This document shows positions 47,322 through 56,618 of a stretch of DNA of 64,000 nt, in pieces. Location of the stretch: NCBI GenBank assembly GCA_021772915.1, contig JAJFLB010000018.1:310001-374000 (forward strand). The letters run 5' to 3'. The first letter of the stretch is position 1. Every line of letters begins with the position of its first letter. The DNA is from Gammaproteobacteria bacterium (GTDB lineage: Bacteria > Pseudomonadota > Gammaproteobacteria > Xanthomonadales > SZUA-36). The position numbers and the translations under genes were made by a program. The notes beneath the pieces are model-generated. The model saw nothing but the letters and a program-made list of their open reading frames with translations, did not search any database and was not told where the DNA came from.

Positions 47322-50300
47322 ATGAATACGCAATCTCAGATATCTTCAAGTACTGGTTCGCCACGCTACCGCCTGGAGGATGCCTTTACGCTGAATAAAG
47401 GCCGGGTATTCGTCTCCGGTACCCAGGCGCTGGCCCGGTTACCCATGTTGCAACGCCAAAGGGACATGGCCGCAAAGTTGGACACACGTGGTTTCATTTC
47501 CGGCTACCGCGGCTCACCATTGGCCGGTTATGACCTGGTACTCGAGTGGGCGAGCCAATATCTCGATGAACACGGGATCACCTTTGTGCCCGCAATCAAT
47601 GAAGAGCTTGCAGCAACCGCCATTATCGGTACGCAGCAGGTCGCGGCCCAGTCCGACGCCAACTGCGCCGGTGTGTTCTCCTTATGGTATGGCAAAGGCC
47701 CAGGTCTGGACCGTGCCGGCGATGCCCTCAAGCACGCAAACTCCATGGGTTCATCGCGACACGGTGGTGCATTGGTGGTCGTGGGTGATGATCACAGCGC
47801 AATCTCATCGGCAATGGCTCATCAAAGTGAACAACTGTTCGCCTCCTGGATGATGCCGGTCTTACATGCCGCCAACATTGGGGAGATCCTTGATTTCGGC
47901 TTATTTGGCTGGGCGATGTCACGCTTTTCGGGCTGCTATGTGGGCTTGAAAATAGAAAGTGAGATCATTGAATCCGCCGCATCGGTCTACATTGACAACC
48001 AGCAACCGGTGATCGTCCAGCCCAAATTTGATTTCCCAACGGACGGCGTTCATTACCGCTGGCCCTACCAGCAACTCGATGCCGAATCGCGCTTGCAAAA
48101 CTTCAGGTTGCCCGCAGCCATGGCGTTTGCGAAGTCAAATGCCATAGACCAAGAAATATGGGGTGGAAAACATGCCCGTTTTGGCATTATCACCAGCGGC
48201 AAAGCCTACCTTTCGGTCCGCCAGGCGCTTGCTGAACTGGGAATAACCGAAGCACGCGCTGCCGAGGCAGGTCTGTGTATTTACAAGGTCGGCATGCCCT
48301 GGCCACTGGAAACAAGTGGCGCCAGGAGTTTCGCCAGCAACCTTGAAGAAGTGCTGGTAATCGAAGAAAAACGTAGCTTTATTGAAAGCCAACTTAAAGA
48401 AACGCTTTTCGATCTGCCGACATCTGACCGGCCACGGGTACTTGGAAAGACCGACGAACAAGGCAACCCCCTGGTCCCCTCCACAGGAGTACTTTCACCC
48501 GAAACCATCGCGCGGATAATTGCACAACGATGGCCCACAACCACAACAGGAAGCCTCGCCGCGGACTATTTTGCGCGAATTGCACAGCAAGAGGATGTGA
48601 TCCGTCTTGCGGGCACCCCCCGCACACCATTTTTCTGCTCCGGCTGCCCACATAATCGGTCTACAGTTGCACCACAGGGCGGTCGTGTACTTGCCGGCAC
48701 CGGTTGCCACCTGATGGCCGTTTTCATGGACCGTGACACCAGTGGGTTTTTGCACATGGGCGCGGAAGGCGCGAACTGGGTAGGACAAGCCCCGTTTTGT
48801 AAGTCCACACATATTTTCCAGAACCTCGGGGATGGAACCTATACGCATTCGGGTTCCTTGGCGATACGCCAGGCGGTCGCAGCGGGTATTAATATCACGT
48901 ACAAGATACTTTACAACGACGCCGTGGCCATGACCGGTGGGCAACCGGTGGACGGCGGCTTGACCGTACCGCAGATTACCCAACAGCTGCACGCCGAGGG
49001 GGTTGTGCGTACCGCAGTAGTTTCTGATGAGCCGGATAAGTACACCTCGAACCTGGTTTTTGCTCCGGGCGTGACCAGGCATGATCGCAGTCACTTGCAG
49101 TCAGTTGAGCAGGAGTTGAGCGATATAGCCGGTGTCACCGCGTTGATCTATGACCAGCTTTGTGCCGCTGAGAAGCGACGCCGGGCACGGCGTCGCAAAT
49201 CGAAGGCTGTCGAAACCCGTTTGTTTATCAACGAGGCAGTATGTGAAGGCTGTGGTGATTGTGTTAAACAGTCCAATTGCCTGTCGGTCGTGCCCACCCA
49301 AACAACTCTGGGTATCAAGCGCCAGATTGATCAGTCCTCCTGCAACATTGATAAATCCTGCCTGGAGGGTTTTTGTCCCAGTTTCATCAGCATCACCGGG
49401 GCAAGACCGGCGACCATCACGCGCAGCGCTGCCAAAGGACTTGATACGGCCATTGCCGACCTGCCGGACCCGCAACTGCCGGATTTGCAAAATGCCTTTG
49501 ACATGGTGATCACCGGTATCGGTGGCCAGGGTGTTGTCACCATCGGGCGTATTGTCGGCATGGCTGCACACCTCGAAGGCCTGGGTTGCTCGGTTCTGGA
49601 TTTTCCGGGGCTGGCTCAAAAAGGTGGCGGAGTGATGTCTTACACCCGCATTACTAGAAGCCCGGAAACCATTCAGGGCTCCCGTGTGCCACTGGGCCAG
49701 GCCGATCTCCTGCTCGCCAGTGACATGGTAACGGCTTTGGGTGCAGAGACCATTGGCAGGATACGCAAAGATGTCACCCGTGCGATTGTAAACAAACACG
49801 TCGCACCGACCGGGGCCAACGTACTCAACCCGGACAGTTTGCTTGAACCAGACAGACTCAGGGATGGAATTGTTGCCGCTGTCGGCAATACGAATCCCCG
49901 GTTTGTCAACGCAACTACACTCAGTGAGAAACTCAGCGGCGATACGATCACAGCCAATATCCTGCTGTTGGGTTATGCCTGGCAGGCGGGCACGATCCCA
50001 CTCAGCTACGCGGCCATCACCCATGCAATCAAGCTCAACCGGGCTGGTGCCGACACCAATATACGATGTTTCGCTTATGGGCGGCTCGCGGCACACGACC
50101 CCGAGTTGATGCAACAGCTTTCGGGTGTTGGCATACCACAGGAATCACGCGAAGAAAAATCTCTGGATGAGACCATCGCGTTGCATGAAAAGCAGCTTGT
50201 CGCTTACCAGAATGTTGCCTACGCAAAGCGCTACCTGTCCCTGGTCACTACCGCCCGTCAATCCGAGTCGCAGCTTGCGGTTGAAGGGGAGGAGTTCGGC

Positions 50301-50822
50301 CACGCGGTCGCTCGTGGGTTTTTCCAGACCATGGCTTACAAGGACGAGTACGAAGTGGCAAGACTGCATACCAGTGAAACATTCACACACCAATTGCAGT
50401 CTATGATTTCTGGAGATTTCAAGATCACACACCATTTTGCGCCACCATTATTTACGCGCCGCAATCGTCAATCAGGCAAACTTCACAAGATCGCGTTTGG
50501 ACCCTGGATCCGACCATTTTTGAGAGTGCTTGCCAAACTCAAGATACTACGCGGCACACCATTTGATGTCTTCGGTTACACCCGGGAACGTCGCCGGGAA
50601 CGCAGGCGCATCGAAGAGTACGAGCAAACGATAAGTGATCTGTGCGCTTCACTTTCAATCAGCAATCTGCAAACCGCAACGCAGATTGCTGCACTGGCGT
50701 CAACTATTCGTGGCTACGGGCACGTTAAGGAATCCAATGCAAAACAAGCCGGCAAACAGCTAAACGGCATACTGCACAAATCGGAACCGGACCAGCTACA
50801 AACTGAGTTACCAGACCATTGA
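47322..50822 (+). CDS. Fused indolepyruvate ferredoxin oxidoreductase (IorA-IorB)
   Basis: 1166 residues, the one-chain proteobacterial form. The TPP-enzyme part includes SGYRGSPLAGYDLVLE at the start, FCSGCPHN, LAGTGCHLMAVFMDR and NLGDGTYTHSG with the TPP-binding GDG. Ferredoxin-type cysteines follow near residue 640 (CEGCGDCVKQSNC, then CNIDKSC and CPSF), then the gamma-type domain (ITGIGGQGVVTIGRI, DFPGLAQKGGGV). It decarboxylates aryl-pyruvates to aryl-acetyl-CoA with ferredoxin as acceptor. The MarR gene lies upstream. It looks complete. Confidence 0.93.
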   Translation: MNTQSQISSSTGSPRYRLEDAFTLNKGRVFVSGTQALARLPMLQRQRDMAAKLDTRGFISGYRGSPLAGYDLVLEWASQYLDEHGITFVPAINEELAATAIIGTQQVAAQSDANCAGVFSLWYGKGPGLDRAGDALKHANSMGSSRHGGALVVVGDDHSAISSAMAHQSEQLFASWMMPVLHAANIGEILDFGLFGWAMSRFSGCYVGLKIESEIIESAASVYIDNQQPVIVQPKFDFPTDGVHYRWPYQQLDAESRLQNFRLPAAMAFAKSNAIDQEIWGGKHARFGIITSGKAYLSVRQALAELGITEARAAEAGLCIYKVGMPWPLETSGARSFASNLEEVLVIEEKRSFIESQLKETLFDLPTSDRPRVLGKTDEQGNPLVPSTGVLSPETIARIIAQRWPTTTTGSLAADYFARIAQQEDVIRLAGTPRTPFFCSGCPHNRSTVAPQGGRVLAGTGCHLMAVFMDRDTSGFLHMGAEGANWVGQAPFCKSTHIFQNLGDGTYTHSGSLAIRQAVAAGINITYKILYNDAVAMTGGQPVDGGLTVPQITQQLHAEGVVRTAVVSDEPDKYTSNLVFAPGVTRHDRSHLQSVEQELSDIAGVTALIYDQLCAAEKRRRARRRKSKAVETRLFINEAVCEGCGDCVKQSNCLSVVPTQTTLGIKRQIDQSSCNIDKSCLEGFCPSFISITGARPATITRSAAKGLDTAIADLPDPQLPDLQNAFDMVITGIGGQGVVTIGRIVGMAAHLEGLGCSVLDFPGLAQKGGGVMSYTRITRSPETIQGSRVPLGQADLLLASDMVTALGAETIGRIRKDVTRAIVNKHVAPTGANVLNPDSLLEPDRLRDGIVAAVGNTNPRFVNATTLSEKLSGDTITANILLLGYAWQAGTIPLSYAAITHAIKLNRAGADTNIRCFAYGRLAAHDPELMQQLSGVGIPQESREEKSLDETIALHEKQLVAYQNVAYAKRYLSLVTTARQSESQLAVEGEEFGHAVARGFFQTMAYKDEYEVARLHTSETFTHQLQSMISGDFKITHHFAPPLFTRRNRQSGKLHKIAFGPWIRPFLRVLAKLKILRGTPFDVFGYTRERRRERRRIEEYEQTISDLCASLSISNLQTATQIAALASTIRGYGHVKESNAKQAGKQLNGILHKSEPDQLQTELPDH

Positions 50823-50937
50823 GAAAAATACCCCGTTTACCCAAAGCACCCATTTGCAACAAGGTGCCCCACATCCCGCTGGTGTATGATGCAACTTGCT
50901 ACCCGAGCAATAAACTTCCGCCCAACAAGTATCCCAT

Positions 50938-51633
50938 ATGAAAAACCGATTCTTGAGCGCCTTGCGCGAATCAATTGACTATAGAAAACAGGCAGTGCTC
51001 CCCAGCGTAAAACTTATCATCATTGCCACCGTAGCCTGCACACTGGTCTATATTCTTATCTCCATATTTTTTGTTCCTGCAGGTAAGTACGAAGGCTATA
51101 ACTTTATAAGCGAAAATGGATCCATAACGGCACTATCAGCACTTTTGCTCGCAATGTCGGGGTCCTTTTCATTGGCGTCGTTGGCCGTCAATATCAGAAA
51201 CAAGGTACGCCCCACATGGATGTGGGCCGTCATGGCCGCAGGATTTGCTTTTTTGACTTTAGATGAACTACTGATGTTTCATGAACGTCTTGGTAAGACT
51301 ATCAAAGACTACGCAGATTCGGGGATTTTCAGGAACTGGAATGACATTATTGTCATCCTTTACGGCGTTCTGGTGCTACCCGTAGTGGCGGTATTTCTGC
51401 CATCAATAATACGTTATCGCATGTATCTGGAGCTGCTGGTCACCGCATTTGTTTTTTATGCCATCCACACACTGATTGATGCGACCCAAAGCCCCAGAAC
51501 AACAGTATCCGCAACCTGGGAAGAATCTGCGAAAATTTTGAGCGTTACGTTCCTGGCCCTGGCCACATTTATCGGGTTTTTGGGTACCTTGTGGAATTCA
51601 GAACCCACCAAGCCAGACCAGAAAAACTACTGA
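50938..51633 (+). CDS. Polytopic membrane protein of unknown function
   Basis: 231 residues with about six predicted transmembrane helices (near 25-46, 62-85, 95-110, 133-157, 162-180, 199-217). A conserved-looking acidic/His motif TLDELLMFHERLG sits between helices three and four and could bind a metal or haem. I do not recognise the family. The ribosome site is weak. It stands alone and converges with the M14 gene with a 13-base gap. Confidence 0.7.
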   Translation: MKNRFLSALRESIDYRKQAVLPSVKLIIIATVACTLVYILISIFFVPAGKYEGYNFISENGSITALSALLLAMSGSFSLASLAVNIRNKVRPTWMWAVMAAGFAFLTLDELLMFHERLGKTIKDYADSGIFRNWNDIIVILYGVLVLPVVAVFLPSIIRYRMYLELLVTAFVFYAIHTLIDATQSPRTTVSATWEESAKILSVTFLALATFIGFLGTLWNSEPTKPDQKNY

Positions 51634-51646
51634 GTTTTGCAGGGAA

Positions 51647-52519
51647 CTACTTACGTCTCTCACGTAATAACCAACGAACCAAATCAGTCCACATGACCGA
51701 AATCTGACTGGGTGACGGCATTATCCCTGCGTACTTTAATTCGACTGTGACGACCGCGGTATCCAGGTCAATGCCACCGTAGTTGCCCAACGATCCCGGG
51801 TAAATGCCCAGACGGCTCAGCCACAGATTACCCAGTTTAGTCGGAGCCGTGGGTGGTCCGTCGTGGTCTACCAGGCCAAAAGGTGCGTGTAGTGAAATTA
51901 TGATATCGGGTTGAAACTCTTCAATCTCTTTCACCAGACCGCGAACCTCTGGTTCGCTTGCAGGGAATGGGCCCGGATAACGCCGTTCGCTCCTGCCAGT
52001 ACGGGTAGTCCAGTATTCGAGGGCATCATCCTCCCAGTCTGATGTTGGAAAGTTGCGGTTGAGATCGACTCCACGCTCGTTCTGTCTCTGTGATTTTTTT
52101 CGCAGCAGACCGTCTGGATTGGTCAGTGGCAAAAAGTGCCAGTGGAACAGGCCAGAGTGATGAATATTCAGGATTTCCATCCACTTGAACATCACCGAGA
52201 CAGACGCGTATTCGTCACCGTGAATGCCGCCAAGTACCAGAATACGTCCCAGCGGAATCTTCTGTCCCAGCGGAGGATACTCCTTGACCACCAGGGGACG
52301 ATCAAGCAAGGAATAATCTCCGGATGACTGTAACTCCTGATCCAGGCAGTCGCTCACCGATACACTACCGAGCTTACCGCCAATCTCCTGACACAGATCC
52401 TCGATTGATAATCTATCTGGTTCAGTGTGCCTGATCCTGGGTAATGGGTCCGCCGGCGCTTCTGGAAACAGCGTTACCAGCAACAGGAAGGCTAACCCCG
52501 CTCGTAGACGATACGCCAT
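51647..52519 (-). CDS. Exported M14 zinc carboxypeptidase, MpaA-like
   Basis: 290 residues from ATG 52519, with a signal peptide (FLLLVTLFPEAPA). M14 marks: GGIHGDEYAS near 99 (His, Glu zinc ligands), NPDGLLRK, DLNRNFPTSDW, ISLHAPFG (third ligand His) and VTVELKYAG (catalytic Glu). This fits murein tripeptide amidase MpaA-like enzymes that cut the gamma-D-Glu-mesoDap bond, though known MpaA is cytoplasmic and this one has a signal. The start overlaps the L,D-transpeptidase stop by 28 bases, so the pair is one unit acting on the cell wall. Confidence 0.83.
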   Translation of the reverse strand: MAYRLRAGLAFLLLVTLFPEAPADPLPRIRHTEPDRLSIEDLCQEIGGKLGSVSVSDCLDQELQSSGDYSLLDRPLVVKEYPPLGQKIPLGRILVLGGIHGDEYASVSVMFKWMEILNIHHSGLFHWHFLPLTNPDGLLRKKSQRQNERGVDLNRNFPTSDWEDDALEYWTTRTGRSERRYPGPFPASEPEVRGLVKEIEEFQPDIIISLHAPFGLVDHDGPPTAPTKLGNLWLSRLGIYPGSLGNYGGIDLDTAVVTVELKYAGIMPSPSQISVMWTDLVRWLLRERRK

Positions 52520-53868
52520 AGCCCGGAGTCCTCTTTTCGCCAAAGTTGTTCTTTCCAGCCATTGGCACGAAAGTCGCTGCTCTTGTAGCGCTGATAAAAT
52601 CGCGCCAGGACCATATTTTGCTCACTGGGATAAGCAATTAGGCTGAGTTCCGAGATACTGACTTCAATAAACTTCTTCCTGGCGTGGATACGCTTCTTGT
52701 AGTGTATCCAGGTGGCGAGATCCTTCTCGAGATTAGTAAAATCGTCTGCATAATGGGCAAGGTAGCTGTCGTTATCTATCCTCGCCCAGGCATTGCGCCA
52801 GATTTCGATTGTCTGCTCAAGTTCTTCTCGCTTTGACACCTGTTCCTCGCTGGATACCCACTCAAACTGATCATCCAGCACGATCGGTGTAACTTGAGAA
52901 TTTACGTAGCTATCGATGTCCTCAAACATGGTGTTTGACAACACGACACAACCATCGCTGTCTTGCAACGGACGGTGGTCCTTGCCTTTGGGTAGTCCAT
53001 GCAGCCAGATTCCCGAGCCATCGCGCTGCCTGATTCTATCCAGAGCATTTGGATAATTCAGCGTATAGGCCCCGCTGCCGTAACGTGCTTCCAGCTGTTC
53101 ATCCGTGAGGAAACTCAACAGGCGATAAACACCTACGGGCGTTTTCTTGTCCCCTTCTTTTAGCTTTCCGTAACCTGCTTTACCTATCGAGACCGACATG
53201 GTCCGGGTCAGACGGAACTGCTCATCGTCGCGTTCCAGGACATGTAAATTTCCTGCTTGCAAATCAACCCACAAGACGTGCTCCAGATTATCCGGTAGTT
53301 TGAAAAGCCCCCTTGGTACAACCGATCCTGGTTTATTTTTGCTGGCCAAAAGAACCGCCTCTCTTGAGAGACCGAGTTGCATATCGCCGGCGGTCACCAA
53401 ATCGCCTGAAGCCTTGTTATGCAGGTCAGGCTTAAGCTCGTCCAGTTCACCCCTGATGGTGATAACCTGAATCGCGAATCGGGCGCATTTTACCGGGTAC
53501 TTATCCTGACAACTCTCCACAACCCGGTGCGCCTTCATTGAATCCCGAAATTTGCCCAGAAAAATCGTACGCCCGTCAGCGGCCTGTTGCAGCCCGCCCA
53601 GTCTTGTTATGGGCAGAATTTCTTCAAGTAATGCTTCATCCTGCCGTTTTTCAACGACCACCTTGAGGGTGTGATACCTACCATTGGCATTCCCCTCGCC
53701 CAACTCCGCCTTCTCGCAGTTTTCGCTATTCAGCGTGCCGGCGGCAAAACAATACACGGGTGCGCCAACTGCTGTGTTGACAGACACCGGACTCAAAATC
53801 ATCAACCCCAGCATGACCGGAAGTAAGGAAAATTCTGTTGCCCTGGTTCGGCCCAGAATGTTATGCAT
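52492..53868 (-). CDS. L,D-transpeptidase (YkuD) with C-terminal NTF2-like domain
   Basis: 458 residues from ATG 53868, which has a strong GGAGG seven bases upstream. After the signal peptide comes a SPOR-like region (YHTLKVVVEKR, GRTIFLGKFRDSMKAHRVV), then the YkuD catalytic domain (SVSIGKAGYGKLKEGDKKTP, IWLHGLPKG near 289, DSDGCVVLSN near 302 with the nucleophile Cys), and a C-terminal SnoaL/NTF2-like domain (EIWRNAWARID, SDFRANGWKEQLWRK). It belongs to the YafK/ErfK-type group that attaches or cross-links peptidoglycan. The M14 gene overlaps its 3' end. Confidence 0.87.
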   Translation of the reverse strand: MHNILGRTRATEFSLLPVMLGLMILSPVSVNTAVGAPVYCFAAGTLNSENCEKAELGEGNANGRYHTLKVVVEKRQDEALLEEILPITRLGGLQQAADGRTIFLGKFRDSMKAHRVVESCQDKYPVKCARFAIQVITIRGELDELKPDLHNKASGDLVTAGDMQLGLSREAVLLASKNKPGSVVPRGLFKLPDNLEHVLWVDLQAGNLHVLERDDEQFRLTRTMSVSIGKAGYGKLKEGDKKTPVGVYRLLSFLTDEQLEARYGSGAYTLNYPNALDRIRQRDGSGIWLHGLPKGKDHRPLQDSDGCVVLSNTMFEDIDSYVNSQVTPIVLDDQFEWVSSEEQVSKREELEQTIEIWRNAWARIDNDSYLAHYADDFTNLEKDLATWIHYKKRIHARKKFIEVSISELSLIAYPSEQNMVLARFYQRYKSSDFRANGWKEQLWRKEDSGLWRIVYERG

Positions 53869-54225
53869 CAAGTCGCCTCCTTTTCTACCCAGATGATTTT
53901 TGAGGGTAGCAAGCTCGTACACAATTCTCTGCGAGCTTGTTTTCATTACAGCGGCGTGGCTTATGCCCCACAATCGGGACCTCCGTTTTGGCAATACATT
54001 ACGCTGTCTAAGCATTTATCGCCGTCTCTCCAGTGGGCGTTTTTCCGCTATATTGCAACACCAGCACTCGTTTGAGTGACGGACAGAAGAGCGACAAGAT
54101 ACGCGTTTTCCCATGCATTGATCAAGTGAAAACCGGAAAAGAACAAATTGAGACACTGTTCCGGCTTGCCCGCCACACGATAACCGGCCCGGGCATTTGC
54201 ACAATCCTTAAATGTTAATCTGGAT
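53869..54225. other. Divergent intergenic region, 357 bases, no supported gene
   Basis: It separates two cell-wall genes transcribed in opposite directions. CAAGCTCG and CGAGCTTG near 53909-53938 pair with a 14-base loop and TTTTC follows, a weak terminator-like hairpin. Small open frames exist on both strands but none looks like protein. Confidence 0.5.
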
Positions 54226-55038
54226 ATGGGTGAACATAAAACCGGTCGAATCCGCACCCGGAGGAGCCAACAGCGTGGTGCTAGTGTAGGGTATCCCCAT
54301 TGGTGGCATTTTCGGACACGAGCAGCGGATAAAGGCGGGTCTTTGAGCAGTAAATTGACAGCGTATCTGTCGGTAGCGACGTTTGTCGGTGGTCTGGCCT
54401 CTGACAAAATGCTGGCCCAAACCGAACCCGAGGCAGAACGCCCAAATATTATTGATTTGCCTATTCAGTGGGACAGTAATCGACACGACCTGTCTCTCGA
54501 ATACATTCGCGCACACCATGAACTGATCTGGGACAAACCTGAAACCGTCCCCAGGATGATAGTGATCCACTGGACCGCAGCCCCAACTCTCCAGAGTTCG
54601 TTTAACGGCTTCGATCCTGTCGTTTTACCCGGCAGGAATAACTTGCAGGGCGCGGGCCGCTTGAATGTGTCCGCACACTACCTCGTTGATCGGGAAGGCA
54701 CGATCTACCAGTTGATGCCCGAGACCAGGTTTGCACGCCATGTCATTGGCTTGAATTACTGCGCCATCGGAATAGAAAATGTCGGCGGGGGGGATCAGTA
54801 CCCGCTTACAAAGGCCCAGTTCACCGCCAACCTGGCGCTAAGCAAGTACCTCCTCGACAAGTACCCCGCTATCCGGTATGTCATTGGTCACCACGAGTCC
54901 CCCCGCTTTAAGGAGCATCCGTTTTATCGGGAGTCCGATCCGGACTATGTCACTCGGAAAAGTGACCCCGGGGATGATTTTATTCTCCGCCTGAGAAATC
55001 AAATCGGGAAGCGGGCGGAGAGCCCTCCTGAAATGTAG
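54226..55038 (+). CDS. N-acetylmuramoyl-L-alanine amidase (Amidase_2)
   Basis: 270 residues from ATG 54226; a TTG at 54343 with AAGGCGGG upstream would give a normal signal peptide (LTAYLSVATFVGGLAS) and may be the true start. Zinc ligands of the amidase_2/PGRP fold are seen: MIVIHWTA (His), the conserved NVSAHYLVDREGTIYQL, FARHVIG, and IGHHESPRFKEH (His). It cuts the bond between MurNAc and the stem peptide. It is divergent from the L,D-transpeptidase/M14 pair, so three cell-wall enzymes are side by side. Confidence 0.86.
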   Translation: MGEHKTGRIRTRRSQQRGASVGYPHWWHFRTRAADKGGSLSSKLTAYLSVATFVGGLASDKMLAQTEPEAERPNIIDLPIQWDSNRHDLSLEYIRAHHELIWDKPETVPRMIVIHWTAAPTLQSSFNGFDPVVLPGRNNLQGAGRLNVSAHYLVDREGTIYQLMPETRFARHVIGLNYCAIGIENVGGGDQYPLTKAQFTANLALSKYLLDKYPAIRYVIGHHESPRFKEHPFYRESDPDYVTRKSDPGDDFILRLRNQIGKRAESPPEM

Positions 55039-55088
55039 TCGCAAGCAGGTCCCATGTTTTACCTGGACCGGCTGGTGAAGTAAGCAGA

Positions 55089-56612
55089 TTAGCGGCGTCT
55101 GCGTCCCGAGCGGCCACGACGCCCGGCCGGTGCTTGTGGTGCTTTGGACGCTGGTGGTGGCGGTAGTTCCGGCAGAGTTTCCTGTTTCTCAAATCCGGCT
55201 CTGATCAGCTCCCGCATAGCCTTGTCGATTTCCGGATCGGTTTCAACTGGCGTGTAATTTGCCAGACGCTCTTCTACTTCCCGTACGGCACGTTGCTCAA
55301 GATCTACGCTTCCCTGGAGTTCCCAGGCCTCTCGGTTTTCACGGTCAATGACCGGGTCTGTCAGATAGAGCTGTTTTGGCCAGTGCTCCAGCGTGTGAGG
55401 CGAGGTGATCAGGTGATCCTCCTGCATCAGGTCATCCACGAGTTGCTGGGTAGGCAAGTCCCGCTGCACTTCGATCTCGCGGACGAAATGCAGTGACTGG
55501 CCACAAACCTCGTTATCGAAAATCAATTTTGGCAAGCTGAAGGTCAGGACGAAATCCAGCATGCCTGGCCCGGAAACTGAATTCACCCCGGCTATAGCTG
55601 CCAGCAGGGCGCTCGAAAATGTCTCTCCACCTGCCTGGGCATCCAGTTGTTTGCCATCTGACAGGGCCATGTAGGCCTGGGTTGGCAAATCCAGAGACTT
55701 GGCCAGGGCCACGTAAGCGACGTTCAGGTGTTGGGCCTCGATTGCCGCCATCGGCGACGAGGCAGCCTTCATATGGAACGTGGCCGGCGCACCACCAAAC
55801 AAGACCGGCGCTCCCGGGCGAATAATTTGCGCCATGGTGATGCCTGCCAGCACATCCATGGTGTGGAACACCAGAGCCCCCACCAATGTAACAGGTGCGA
55901 TCAGTCCCATCAGGGTGACAGGAACGATCTCCACGGCGATACCCGCCTCGACGCAATCGATCAGGTTCTGGCAGGAGTCCTCACCGTAACGGAAATTGCC
56001 GGTGGCGGTGATGGTAAAAATCGACATGGGCTTGGCAATCAGTTCCGCCCTGTCAGCACGGAACATCTGCAACATTTTCACCATGCGTGGTGTGCCGTGT
56101 TCCGAGAACGCACCCGAAACCATGGGCTTTTTCGAGGTGGTCAGGAGCATGTACAAACGCCAGGCATCCGAGACTTGTGACTCGATGTCCTGGTTGGTAG
56201 AAAATGCGGTAGAGGGATAAGCGATGTGTTCAAGGCCATCGCAGATCCGGGCGTACTCAATAAAGTCCCTGGAGTTCGACAGCCGCGTCTCACCTGTTCG
56301 GTGGTCATGAATTTTCAATCCGCTTGAACCCGGTGTGTAGTGCACTTTGTCGCCACCGATCTCGGTGTAGGGATTGCCATCTCGATCAAACAGGGTGAAT
56401 GACGAAGGCGCATCGGCAATTGCTTTTTCAACCACCTCGGTTGAAAACAAGATCCGGTTTCCGGTCTTATCCGTTTTAAGGCCGTGATCCAGAAGCCTTT
56501 GTTGCATCACGGAGCCACGGATTTCCATACCGGTTTCAGCCAACAGCTGTTTGGCCTCCGTCAGGACTTTTGCAGTCAGCTCATCGCTGAGAATGTTTAA
56601 ACCGGGTCGCAT
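55089..56612 (-). CDS. MttB-family corrinoid methyltransferase, non-pyrrolysine type
   Basis: 507 residues. Family marks of the trimethylamine/glycine-betaine methyltransferase group: [75 protein letters not shown] and [20 protein letters not shown]. There is no in-frame amber codon, so it belongs to the non-Pyl set that demethylates quaternary amines onto a corrinoid protein. No corrinoid protein gene is beside it. The C-terminus has an odd Pro/Ala then Arg-rich tail ([20 protein letters not shown]). It starts six bases after the DUF481 gene, so the two share a transcript. Confidence 0.85.
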   Translation of the reverse strand: MRPGLNILSDELTAKVLTEAKQLLAETGMEIRGSVMQQRLLDHGLKTDKTGNRILFSTEVVEKAIADAPSSFTLFDRDGNPYTEIGGDKVHYTPGSSGLKIHDHRTGETRLSNSRDFIEYARICDGLEHIAYPSTAFSTNQDIESQVSDAWRLYMLLTTSKKPMVSGAFSEHGTPRMVKMLQMFRADRAELIAKPMSIFTITATGNFRYGEDSCQNLIDCVEAGIAVEIVPVTLMGLIAPVTLVGALVFHTMDVLAGITMAQIIRPGAPVLFGGAPATFHMKAASSPMAAIEAQHLNVAYVALAKSLDLPTQAYMALSDGKQLDAQAGGETFSSALLAAIAGVNSVSGPGMLDFVLTFSLPKLIFDNEVCGQSLHFVREIEVQRDLPTQQLVDDLMQEDHLITSPHTLEHWPKQLYLTDPVIDRENREAWELQGSVDLEQRAVREVEERLANYTPVETDPEIDKAMRELIRAGFEKQETLPELPPPPASKAPQAPAGRRGRSGRRRR

Positions 56613-56618
56613 AATGGG

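Noticed and set aside
49101-50114. 337-codon minus-strand open frame
   Set aside because: It lies wholly inside the indolepyruvate ferredoxin oxidoreductase gene, antisense, and lacks any recognisable domain.
55089-56612. Pyrrolysine-type MttB
   Set aside because: No in-frame TAG is present within the gene; the protein reads through as an ordinary non-Pyl member.
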